Source: Acidobacteriota bacterium (GTDB lineage Bacteria > Acidobacteriota > Blastocatellia > Pyrinomonadales > Pyrinomonadaceae). Taken from it: a stretch of DNA of 64,000 bases. Location: assembly GCA_023389035.1 (NCBI GenBank), contig JAEWFC010000024.1:62001-126000 (forward strand), in the 5' to 3' direction. The notes beneath the pieces were generated by a model. That model was not told the origin of the DNA, ran no database searches, and worked only from the letters and a program-made list of their open reading frames with translations. The translations under genes and the position numbers were made by a program. Below, one piece after another: positions 35,501 to 42,048 of the stretch. The stretch's first letter is position 1. Each line of letters starts with the position of its first letter.

Positions 35501-36110
35501 AAAGGAAAAGGCCGCGGTCGGATTTTATCTTTCGGCACATCCGCTTGATGAGTTCGTTCAGACGCTGAAAGACCTGGGCATTCGTAACATTGCCGATTAC
35601 GACGAGATCCGCCCCGGTTCGACTCTTACGCTCGCAGGGATCGTCTCTGCATTGCAGGTGCGTTGGAGCAAGAAAGGCAACCGCTTTGCTACCTTCCGAA
35701 TCGAGGACCAATCGACCGGCATAAAGTGTGTGATGTGGGCTGAGGCTTACGGAAAGGCCGCGCCGCTGATGGAAAACGACTCGCTGCTGATCGTAGAGGG
35801 CAAGGTCGAATCCGCTGAGGGGCAGGAGACGACGCTAATCGTCAGCGATGTGCGTTCATTGCACGATGCGGTCTCGAAAAATGCACGAGCTGTAACGATC
35901 TCGCTGCCCGAAAAAGAGTCTGCTGAGGACTCGCTCGAAGATATTTACGCCCTGCTAAACGACGAACTCGGCCGCACCGACGTTTTTCTCGAGATGAAGC
36001 TGGACGGCCGCGTGGTCAAGCTCCAATCGCCCGGACTTCGCATTCAAGGGTCGCGCAAGCTCGAGACCGAGTTGACGAATCGAGGCTGCAGCGTAAACTG
36101 GGTCTTATAA
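32589..36110 (+). CDS. dnaE: DNA polymerase III subunit alpha
   Basis: Replicative polymerase catalytic subunit of 1173 residues, DnaE1 type. N-terminal PHP domain (FVHLHLHSDYSLLQ), family C polymerase core with GPGRGSAAGSLVAYSLGI and the catalytic PDIDIDF, the YQEQIMQIAQ and FNRSHSIAYAYLAFQT regions, then a helix-hairpin-helix and an OB fold (TLTLAGIVSALQVRWSKKG). No intein or insertion. accA follows after seven bases. Confidence 0.97.
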   Translation: MDQPKFKDRDFVHLHLHSDYSLLQSTIQLKPLVKRLGELGMQACALTDYANMYGAVSFYLAMKYAGLKPILGYEAFVASGSRSDRSSSVAGGERPYYNLVLLAKDLEGYRNLVRLSSAAFTEGFHHKPRIDLDILSEHSKGLIALSGGGDGAFNHYLRNDAEDSALSYGRRLTDIFGSDDLFVEIQDHWRKREPEMNRRLADLADKLGVGLVATNDAHYLSPEDARARQVLLCIGEGRTLTEGTEFAAERYLRTPEEMWQIFGDEYPEALRNTVRIAERCDVDLGIGKTALTLPSFPIPSDSGCSNLDEYFEKVVREGLDERRREVLEPMHRAGTLKYPLEDYDKRLDLEISIIERMGYSGYFLIVWEFIKYAVDQGIPVGPGRGSAAGSLVAYSLGITGVDPLQYDLFFERFLNPERISMPDIDIDFCIRGRGEVISHVSELYGRESVCQIVTFGTMASKAAIKDVGRALNMPYGDVEKIAKLIPPPFRGRNISISQAINDVPELKQLKESDAKVNELIELALRVEGCSRHTSVHAAGVVISPKPLHEIVPVAISAKNEFTSQYPMGDLEKVGMLKMDFLGLTTLTIIADCLRSLKDKAGVEIDWSEIPLNDEKTMQLFSEGKTDAVFQFESSGMQDICRRLKPKELEDLSALNALYRPGPLDGGMVEEFILRHRGEKEVSYIVPQMEDILRNTFGVLVYQEQIMQIAQRLAGYSLGDADLMRRAMGKKKREEMEPHEVKFIGGAVERGIPKKTAKEIFDLMAKFADYGFNRSHSIAYAYLAFQTGYLKAHYPAFFYAAVLSHEADDSAKVYKYSNELRSLGLELLPPDVNESDEGFTPSKGAVRFGLSAIKGMGAAASKAIINARDGKPFTSLFDFVSRVDQGALNKRSLESLITAGAFDSLNPNGQPANHWRARLFAAIDGALAYGQNAWNDRQRGQSGLFGGEAAFVASADEQLPDAAPWTQAEISAKEKAAVGFYLSAHPLDEFVQTLKDLGIRNIADYDEIRPGSTLTLAGIVSALQVRWSKKGNRFATFRIEDQSTGIKCVMWAEAYGKAAPLMENDSLLIVEGKVESAEGQETTLIVSDVRSLHDAVSKNARAVTISLPEKESAEDSLEDIYALLNDELGRTDVFLEMKLDGRVVKLQSPGLRIQGSRKLETELTNRGCSVNWVL

Positions 36111-36117
36111 CTCGATC

Positions 36118-36957
36118 ATGGAAACAGCAGCAATAGCACGAACACCCTTCGAACGCGTTCAGAACGCTCGCCATCCGGACCGTCCGTACGCACTCGATCT
36201 ATTCAATTCGATGTTCACGGATTTCGTAGAGATACACGGCGATCGCCGCTACGCCGATGACGCAGCGCTTGTCTGTGGCTTTGCACGCCTGGATGGGAAA
36301 GAGGTGCTGGTGGTCGGACAGCAAAAGGGCCGCGACACCAAGCAGCGTCAGGTGCGTAATTTCGGTATGCCGAAACCCGAAGGTTATCGAAAAGCTCTGC
36401 GTGCAATGCAGCTTGCGGCAAAATTCGGCCGTCCGATCGTGACCTTTATCGACACTCCGGGAGCCTATCCCGGCATCGACGCCGAAGAGCGCGGCCAGGC
36501 GGAAGCTATCGCCTTCAACCTGCGCGAAATGGCGGGCCTTCGTGTACCGATCGTTGTTGTTGTGGTTGGCGAAGGCGGTTCCGGCGGAGCCCTGGCGATC
36601 GGCATCGGCGATCGCGTGCTGATGATGGAAAATGCGGTCTATTCTGTGATCTCGCCTGAGGGCTGTGCGGCGATACTATGGAAGGACGCCGCAAAGGCTG
36701 CTGATGCCGCCGCGTGTCTTCGCCTGACCGCTGAGGATCTAAAGTCCTTCGGGCTGGTCGACGAGATCATTCCCGAGCCAAAGTCATGGGCGATCGAAGG
36801 CGATGAGGACAAGGACTCAAAGACAGCGTTCGATGCCATTAACACATCGCTGAAGGCCGCGATTCTGCGGAACCTGAACGAACTTTCGAAGCTTACCCCT
36901 GAACAGTTGCCTCTCGAACGATTCAAGAAATTCCGGCAGATGGGAAGCTGGATCTGA
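36118..36957 (+). CDS. accA: Acetyl-CoA carboxylase carboxyltransferase subunit alpha
   Basis: Alpha half of the carboxyltransferase that makes malonyl-CoA for fatty acid synthesis. 279 residues, shorter than the about 319 of E. coli because the first coiled helix is missing or reduced. Clear motifs: GDRRYADDAALVCGFARLDG, QQKGRDTKQRQVRNFGM, FIDTPGAYPGIDAEERGQ, GEGGSGGALAIG and YSVISPEGCAAILWKD. Probably co-transcribed with dnaE; a terminator follows. Confidence 0.95.
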   Translation: METAAIARTPFERVQNARHPDRPYALDLFNSMFTDFVEIHGDRRYADDAALVCGFARLDGKEVLVVGQQKGRDTKQRQVRNFGMPKPEGYRKALRAMQLAAKFGRPIVTFIDTPGAYPGIDAEERGQAEAIAFNLREMAGLRVPIVVVVVGEGGSGGALAIGIGDRVLMMENAVYSVISPEGCAAILWKDAAKAADAAACLRLTAEDLKSFGLVDEIIPEPKSWAIEGDEDKDSKTAFDAINTSLKAAILRNLNELSKLTPEQLPLERFKKFRQMGSWI

Positions 36958-37001
36958 CCCGGTAAAGCTTCCGCAGATCAATTAGCAGCGGTTCGAAATA
37001 T

Positions 37002-37033
37002 AAAAGCCCGAGCGTTGTATCGCTCGGGCTTTT
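37002..37033. terminator. Bidirectional intrinsic terminator between accA and ssb
   Basis: Perfect 13-base stem AAAAGCCCGAGCG / CGCTCGGGCTTTT with loop TTGTAT. A and T runs at the two ends allow function in both directions for the convergent genes. Confidence 0.9.
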
Positions 37034-37056
37034 CTAGTGCAAGACCTGCACCGCCA

Positions 37057-37515
37057 TTAGAACGGAATATCGTCATCCGCGACGCCGGCTGCGGGTTTGG
37101 ACGAAGGTGCCGCGGCTGAACGTTCCGAAGCGGGACCTGCAAATTCGGGTTCCGATCCGGAATGATCGGAACCGCCGCCCGAATCGGCACGCGAACCGAG
37201 GAAGCGCATATCAGTTCCCTGAACCTGAAGGGTCTGACGGGTATTGCCGTCGCGGTCCGTCCATTCTTCTAGGCCGAGGCGGCCCTCGATGTAGACCTGC
37301 GATCCCTTCTTCAAGTATTTCGCAGCATTCTCAGCAAGATTTCGCCAAAGCGTGACACGAAACCAGGTCGGGACGTCTTGATATTCGCCCGATTTATCGC
37401 GTTTTCGTTCGTTGGTCGCCATCGAAAAATCACAGACCGCATCGCCCTGCGGCGTGTAACGAAGTTCGGGATCTCTTCCCAGATTTCCGACAAGTATGAT
37501 TTTATTGAAAGACAT
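37057..37515 (-). CDS. ssb: Single-stranded DNA-binding protein
   Basis: 152 residues from MSFNKIILVGNLGRDPELRYTPQG. OB fold through TWFRVTLWRNLAENAAKYLKKG and YIEGRLGLEEWTDRDG, a Gly/Ser/Ala-rich disordered linker, and the acidic tip DDDIPF that recruits partner proteins. I placed the start at 37515; the longer frame to 37578 adds a non-conserved stretch. Convergent with accA. Confidence 0.95.
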   Translation of the reverse strand: MSFNKIILVGNLGRDPELRYTPQGDAVCDFSMATNERKRDKSGEYQDVPTWFRVTLWRNLAENAAKYLKKGSQVYIEGRLGLEEWTDRDGNTRQTLQVQGTDMRFLGSRADSGGGSDHSGSEPEFAGPASERSAAAPSSKPAAGVADDDIPF

Positions 37516-37663
37516 TTTGTGTAGCCGTCTCCGTAGGTAAAATAGAAATGAGCAAACGTTCTCGGATGTTACATTCATCCATCAAGAGTGGTCAAGTTTC
37601 CACCCGTGATTCGCGAGTTTCGGCAGGCAGGTTGCCCTTTGCGAGACGTTTCAAGCTTTATCG

Positions 37664-38800
37664 ATGCAGCACCGCTTGCCATATTTATCTCGCAGATCTT
37701 TTCTGCCGTTCGTGATCTTTGCGGCACTAGCGGGCATTTTTAGCATTTTTGCACCTCTCGCCTCCGCAGCCGCGCCTAAAGTACAACTCTGCTGGCAGTA
37801 CCCGATGTCCGACGTCGTTATGACGGCGATGGCCGTGGATACGGAGCGCGTTCTCGTACAGCTCGACGCAGGCGTCCTTAGGTCCCTGAGAATTTCTGAC
37901 GGAAGTGAAGAATGGACCGCGGAGCTTGGCGGCGAGATCATTTCTGATGTAGTTGCCGCGGACGGCCGATACTATCTGGTGACGCGTTCTATACCGTTAA
38001 ATGGTACGGGCGAACCCGTTGCCTACCTGCGCTCAGTGAGCGCTGAGACAGGCTTGCCCGGTATTTCGATAAAAGTGCCGGCCGCGGACGATGTATCACT
38101 AGTTACAACCGCGTCCAGCGTGATCGTGATCGGATCCGATGGGGCGTTCTCGGCATTTGATCAGGCCGGCGGCAAGATCTGGAATTTCACGGTCGGTGGT
38201 TCGGTTTCTGCTGCACCGCGATCTAATGCCGAAAACTTTACTGTAGGAACAAGCGATAAGGCTGTTTACAGGATCGCGCTTGCGACCGGCGAGACCGTTG
38301 CACGAATTTCCGGCCCCAGCATCCCGACCTCGGTGTCATTTGGCTCAGACGGTATTATGTACGTGGGTGACGATCGAGGGCGGATACATTACATCGATGC
38401 CGCAAGCGGCGGCGTGAAGTGGACCTTTAAATCCGGCGGCAGGATAGAGCGACTCTCCAGGCAGCGAGACTCATTGCTAGCGGTTTCGGTGGATAACTTT
38501 ATTTACTCGATCGACGGAAATTCCGGCAGAGTGGAGTGGAAACGTCGTCTGGCAGGGCGGATACTCGGGGATCTTGCGGCCGGCACTGACTTTATCGTCG
38601 GTATCACGAACTCGTCCCCGCAGGTGCTTTTTATGGATCCGCGGAACGGCAATACCCTCGAAACGCTGACCCTGGAAGGCGAGGAGCGGCCTGTGAAGGC
38701 GGCCCTGCTGAACCCGAACGGCACGGTCGTTCTGACCACGACGCGCGGTGTCGCTGCGTACCGTCTGGGAACTTGCGAAATTGAAAAGGCGACGTCTTAG
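37664..38800 (+). CDS. Exported PQQ-like beta-propeller protein
   Basis: 378 residues with a signal peptide (FLPFVIFAALAGIFSIFAPLASA) and then about seven PQQ/WD-like blades, seen as repeats of the type DGSEEWTAELGG, GGKIWNFTVGG, GGVKWTFKSGG and SGRVEWKRRLAG. Resembles BamB-like or quinoprotein propellers, but no quinone site is evident and the bam genes are absent, so a periplasmic scaffold role is only inferred. Ends in a terminator shared with the convergent small gene. Confidence 0.82.
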   Translation: MQHRLPYLSRRSFLPFVIFAALAGIFSIFAPLASAAAPKVQLCWQYPMSDVVMTAMAVDTERVLVQLDAGVLRSLRISDGSEEWTAELGGEIISDVVAADGRYYLVTRSIPLNGTGEPVAYLRSVSAETGLPGISIKVPAADDVSLVTTASSVIVIGSDGAFSAFDQAGGKIWNFTVGGSVSAAPRSNAENFTVGTSDKAVYRIALATGETVARISGPSIPTSVSFGSDGIMYVGDDRGRIHYIDAASGGVKWTFKSGGRIERLSRQRDSLLAVSVDNFIYSIDGNSGRVEWKRRLAGRILGDLAAGTDFIVGITNSSPQVLFMDPRNGNTLETLTLEGEERPVKAALLNPNGTVVLTTTRGVAAYRLGTCEIEKATS

Positions 38801-38811
38801 ACATCGCCTTT
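38785..38811. terminator. Intrinsic terminator overlapping the propeller-gene stop
   Basis: Stem AAAGGCGA (38785-38792) with TCGCCTTT (38804-38811). The stop codon (38798-38800) lies in the loop. A/T runs are present on both sides, so it may act for both convergent genes. Confidence 0.65.
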
Positions 38812-38828
38812 GCTGTATTAATTAGTTT

Positions 38829-39059
38829 TTAATGCGAGACCTGATAATCGTGCATCATTGCATAGATCTCGTCTTTTACCAGAAGCTTTTTCCTTTTAAG
38901 TGCGGATTCTTCGGCCTGTTCGTCATCATTAGGATAGGTAAGGCCTGACAACTGTGAGAGCCTGTCTTCGTAGCTCTGATGCCGGTTAACCAAATCGCGA
39001 AAGGCCGGATTGGTTTTCATCAATTCGTCCCTGACCGGATCAGCCGTTGACATGTCCAT
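38829..39059 (-). CDS. YdcH-like DUF465 small protein
   Basis: Small helical protein of the DUF465 (YdcH) kind: 76 residues beginning MDMSTADP, with NPAFRDLVNRHQSYEDRLSQL, the ESALKRKKLLVKDEIYAMMHDYQ ending and an internal charged turn. Function of the family is unknown. AAAGTGAGGAAAA lies upstream; a GTG start at 39077 is also possible. Lies 73 bases downstream of rimI. Confidence 0.8.
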   Translation of the reverse strand: MDMSTADPVRDELMKTNPAFRDLVNRHQSYEDRLSQLSGLTYPNDDEQAEESALKRKKLLVKDEIYAMMHDYQVSH

Positions 39060-39150
39060 GATATTTTTTTTCCTCACTTTTCAAATATTACACCTGTCTC
39101 GCTCAGGTTCTGCAGGTGTAACCCAATCTTAACCGATGCTATTTTCCAAT

Positions 39151-39648
39151 TCAAGCAATATTACGGAAATGTGACGAGAAATAGTCGGAAACGGACAGCT
39201 TCATCGTAATACCGTCCTCGACCGGGTCACGGTAAAACGCCTGCCTTCGACCTGCTTTTACAAACCCGAAGCGGGTATAGAACGCGATCGCACTGTCATT
39301 TGAGGCACGCACCTCAAGCCAAATATTAGCGATATCGTCGCGTGCACACAGCCGCAGCGTCTCGCTCATTAACAGCGATCCAACGCTGCGCCGCTGTACC
39401 GAAGGTTCGACGCCGATGTTATAGATCTCAAGATCGCTGTCGGTTCCGTTGCCCGGTACGCGTCGTGCAACGATGAAACCGGCAAACGCGAGATCCTCGG
39501 TCGAAGCTTTTAGGAGAATCGAGTCAGTCCGTACAAGCTCGTCGAGGTAGTCGCGATGAGACCAAGGGCTGAGCTCGCAAATTTCGGCAACCTCAATAGC
39601 GGACCGGACATCCGACGGCCGCATTTTCGAGATGCTTATCGTTTCCAC
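39151..39648 (-). CDS. rimI: Ribosomal-protein-alanine N-acetyltransferase RimI-like
   Basis: GNAT acetyltransferase of 165 residues. Typical RimI features: LSPWSHRDYLDEL, the YNIGVEPSVQRRSVGSLLM acetyl-CoA loop (Q/RxxGxG/A is QRRSVG here) and LEVRASNDSAIAFYTRFGFVKAGRR. The neighbouring tsaB gene, nine bases upstream, is the usual partner. Actual substrate not shown. Confidence 0.88.
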   Translation of the reverse strand: METISISKMRPSDVRSAIEVAEICELSPWSHRDYLDELVRTDSILLKASTEDLAFAGFIVARRVPGNGTDSDLEIYNIGVEPSVQRRSVGSLLMSETLRLCARDDIANIWLEVRASNDSAIAFYTRFGFVKAGRRQAFYRDPVEDGITMKLSVSDYFSSHFRNIA

Positions 39649-39657
39649 AAAGCCATT

Positions 39658-40305
39658 CTAGAACAGACTTCCCCGTTTTGCAGGATGTTGAAGATAAATG
39701 GGAGAAAGAGAAGATCCCGGTGAGGCGAGTGCGTATCGGCCCAAAAAACTCGCCAGGTCGTAACCGATGCTAACGACGCGGGGAGTGCGATCGGCCGCGG
39801 CCAGCGAATCGAAGATCGATCCGTGCACTATTACCCGCGTCTCGGCTTTTTCGTTGATGATCGCCGTGAGTCGCGCCAGATCAGCGATCTCCGCTGATAC
39901 GGAGCTGTCTGCCGATGAAGTCCGCCCGATAGCAATATCGCTGCGGCTAATTGGAACAGCGATGAAGATATCGGGTTCCGCAAACGAGTGCTTTATCGCG
40001 TCGAATATAGATACGCCAATGCATGGCACATCTAGCGATCGTGCGAGCCCGATCGATGTCGACATTCCGATCCGTATCCCGGTAAAACTCCCGGGACCAC
40101 GGGAAACGGCGATGCTTGTTATAGACGAGATCGGTGTTTGTGCTTCACCGAGGAGCCGTTCGATCGCGGGAAGCAGTTCCTCAGCACGGGAGACCAGACC
40201 ATCACCGACTGCAGTCGCCACCACATCAGCACCCGACAGCAAAGCAACGCTGCCGCCTGCGATTCCTGATTCGATCGCGAGGATCAATGGGCGCGGCTCC
40301 ATCAT
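39658..40305 (-). CDS. tsaB: tRNA threonylcarbamoyladenosine biosynthesis protein TsaB
   Basis: ASKHA-fold partner of TsaD in t6A synthesis. 215 residues: ILAIESGIAGGSVALL, the long-conserved ISSITSIAVSRGPGSFTGIRIGMSTSIGLA and a divergent C terminus. The start codon overlaps the stop of the nucleotidyltransferase gene (ATGA), so a housekeeping gene is translationally coupled to the PqqD-associated unit. rimI follows. Confidence 0.92.
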   Translation of the reverse strand: MMEPRPLILAIESGIAGGSVALLSGADVVATAVGDGLVSRAEELLPAIERLLGEAQTPISSITSIAVSRGPGSFTGIRIGMSTSIGLARSLDVPCIGVSIFDAIKHSFAEPDIFIAVPISRSDIAIGRTSSADSSVSAEIADLARLTAIINEKAETRVIVHGSIFDSLAAADRTPRVVSIGYDLASFLGRYALASPGSSLSPIYLQHPAKRGSLF

Positions 40306-41168
40306 TTCGACTTTCGCTGCATTCGGCCGCGAAGCACAGATGAGATACGCTCGACCGATGGCCCGGCTCGCCTGATCACATTTCGGACCTGGAGCATCGC
40401 GCGTCCGCGGTCATCGATCGGCGCTTCCATCTGTATCGTTGCCTGTATAGGATTTGGAGGGATCCTGCGTCTCAGCTGCCGCAGAAATAGCTTTGGGTCG
40501 CGTGTGCAGGTTTGTAAAGGCCGGATCGGTTCCCCGATGGCCCATTCGCGCTCGAGCGTATCAGTTACCCATTTCGGGATCCGCAAAGCCTCGTCCTTAA
40601 AGGGGAGATCGTTAATATTTAGGCCAAGATATTTATGGGCAAGCCCAATAGTAGTGATCACCCAACCCCGCCTGGTCTCGCTAACGCAATCCAAGCACTT
40701 CGACCAATCAAAATCTTCAGGCCGATTCTCTACCGAATAATATATGTCCCAAAGCCGCTCCTTGTTCACACCGCCATCATTCAACCAGTGAGTAGAGACG
40801 ACGCGAAGGTGATCCTCTGAAGACAAAGTTCGAACCCGCGTGCCATCCAAAACGACGTAATCGGAGCGTCGCATAAGTATATCCCATGGTAGCAAATCAA
40901 GATGACGTAGACCGTTGTGGAGGTCAACCGGAAATTTCGGATTGCTTTGCTGTAGGATCTCGGACGCAAGCGGAAAACATTCCTCTGCCACGGCGATGTC
41001 AATATCATTGAATGGACGGAAAAAGGTTGGTGGGTATCGGAGCGACACAACTATGCCTTTAATTATCAGCAGATCTATATCATGCTTTCGAAAATCAAAC
41101 GCGATAATTTTAATCGACTCCGAAACCAATTTTCTGTGCAAAGCCATCCATCTGCGTTCATCGTTCAT
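40302..41168 (-). CDS. NTP_transf_5-family nucleotidyltransferase
   Basis: Uncharacterised nucleotidyltransferase family (PF14907) of 288 residues. The signature is LLIIKGIVVSLRYPPTFFRPFNDIDIAV: the KG motif, then Arg-Pro and the metal-binding DID. Such proteins occur beside PqqD-like proteins and HPr-kinase-like genes in RiPP (lasso) and exopolysaccharide loci; their substrate is unknown. Here it follows the PqqD-Cys gene behind a terminator-like hairpin and its stop overlaps the tsaB start. No kinase is seen nearby. Confidence 0.8.
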   Translation of the reverse strand: MNDERRWMALHRKLVSESIKIIAFDFRKHDIDLLIIKGIVVSLRYPPTFFRPFNDIDIAVAEECFPLASEILQQSNPKFPVDLHNGLRHLDLLPWDILMRRSDYVVLDGTRVRTLSSEDHLRVVSTHWLNDGGVNKERLWDIYYSVENRPEDFDWSKCLDCVSETRRGWVITTIGLAHKYLGLNINDLPFKDEALRIPKWVTDTLEREWAIGEPIRPLQTCTRDPKLFLRQLRRRIPPNPIQATIQMEAPIDDRGRAMLQVRNVIRRAGPSVERISSVLRGRMQRKSK

Positions 41169-41174
41169 AATAAA

Positions 41175-41203
41175 AAGCTCTACGGATTACATCCGTAGAG
41201 CTT
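41175..41203 (-). terminator. Strong hairpin between PqqD-Cys gene and nucleotidyltransferase gene
   Basis: Perfect 13-base stem AAGCTCTACGGAT / ATCCGTAGAGCTT with a three-base loop; on the minus strand it is followed by TTTATT. It ends just 6 bases before the nucleotidyltransferase ATG, so full termination would also silence that gene and tsaB unless another promoter exists. It may be a partial terminator that keeps precursor levels above those of downstream genes. Confidence 0.85.
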
Positions 41204-41223
41204 CTCCGAGGTAGCTAAGTTCG

Positions 41224-41745
41224 TTAACAGCAACCAGTTGGACAGTCCTTGTCGGAGCCCGTAGGTGGTGCGCAAACACCATCTATGTTGCAACATATAT
41301 CTGACAAGCACCCCTTGGTTGATCCACACTGGCTAGATGCCGTACACCCGCAAGACTGCGACGCCAAAGCCGCCGATGGAGCAACCAAGCTAGCAACGAT
41401 CGGCAATGCGACAACTGTCGCCAGTCCAAGCTTTTTCAGCACATCGCGTCGTGACTGTCCGCCGAAGTCGGCTTTGATTTCATTTTCGAGGAGATTATTT
41501 TCGTTGAGCTGGTCGATGGCGAGCCATACGATCTCGTCGCTGACCTTTGCGCCGGTGGTCGTCTCGAGTACGCCCACGATATCGTTGATCGAGCGGGTGC
41601 CGTCGCATGACTGCCAGACGGCAGCTGCGGTCTTGTTCAAACAGTGAGCTTTGTTTGTATCAAGGTCGTATATCAGGACCTCATCAGGTACTTCCTGAAC
41701 GACCAAACCCGATTTGCGGGCAGTTGGGAATTGCGAATTGTTCAT
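41224..41745 (-). CDS. PqqD domain fused to Tat-like signal and ten-cysteine tail
   Basis: 173 residues in three parts. Residues about 10-90 are a PqqD/RRE-like domain (VPDEVLIYDLDTNKAHCLN, KTAAAVWQSCDG, AIDQLNENNLLE). Residues 98-128 look like a twin-arginine signal placed inside the protein: SRRDVLKKLG, a hydrophobic run, then SAALA as a cleavage-like end. Residues 129-173 are a Cys-rich tail with ten Cys (132, 134, 140, 146, 151, 152, 158, 168, 172, 173), including CGC, CC and CC at the end, with Gly/Ser/Asp between. GGAGGAG precedes the ATG. Transcription probably starts at a sigma-54 promoter (41789-41803). PqqD domains bind precursor peptides for modification; having the Cys-rich candidate core in the same chain is unusual. 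A secreted metal-binding protein or a membrane-anchored protein are alternatives. Confidence 0.88.
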   Translation of the reverse strand: MNNSQFPTARKSGLVVQEVPDEVLIYDLDTNKAHCLNKTAAAVWQSCDGTRSINDIVGVLETTTGAKVSDEIVWLAIDQLNENNLLENEIKADFGGQSRRDVLKKLGLATVVALPIVASLVAPSAALASQSCGCTASSQCGSTKGCLSDICCNIDGVCAPPTGSDKDCPTGCC

Positions 41746-41788
41746 GTCTCCTCCAGTCTCCTGCTCGGTAATAAAATGGTGCCGAGCC

Positions 41789-41803
41789 GCAAAAATAGTG
41801 CCA
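41789..41803 (-). promoter_or_regulatory. Sigma-54 (-24/-12) promoter
   Basis: On the minus strand TGGCACTATTTTTGC: TGGCAC, five bases, TTGC, at the exact spacing of the RpoN consensus (TGGCACG-N4-TTGC) with one mismatch. It lies about 44 bases upstream of the PqqD-Cys start codon and points at it. Confidence 0.7.
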
Positions 41804-41932
41804 AAATTTCAATAAGCCACGGGGAACGGTAACTATCATGCCGACGTCACAGACGGCCACGTGGAGTCAGTATTACACATTTCGAAGCCCAATTACAAGC
41901 AATTCATTTCGATAAATCACTGTAAACAAGCA

Positions 41933-41989
41933 GCTTTCACTCTGTCCGGTCCGGATAAGCAGATTCGGCGCAGATCCGAATGTGAAAGC
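41933..41989. promoter_or_regulatory. Candidate enhancer-type inverted repeats
   Basis: GCTTTCAC (41933-41940) and GTGAAAGC (41982-41989) are a perfect inverted pair; between them ATTCGG (41963-41968) pairs with CCGAAT (41976-41981). The block lies about 155-210 bases upstream of the predicted transcription start, where sigma-54 activators often bind. No activator gene is in the window. Confidence 0.35.
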
Positions 41990-42048
41990 ACCGCGTTGCA
42001 TCCGTCAAACAGAATTCCTGCAAACTTATCACTTTCATCTGCCGCAGG

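Larger units (their letters stand above)
41746..42048. other. Upstream region of the PqqD-Cys gene
   Basis: About 300 bases without a gene between the glycosyltransferase and the PqqD-Cys gene. It carries the sigma-54-type promoter (41789-41803) and, farther upstream, an inverted-repeat block (41933-41989). Confidence 0.7.
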
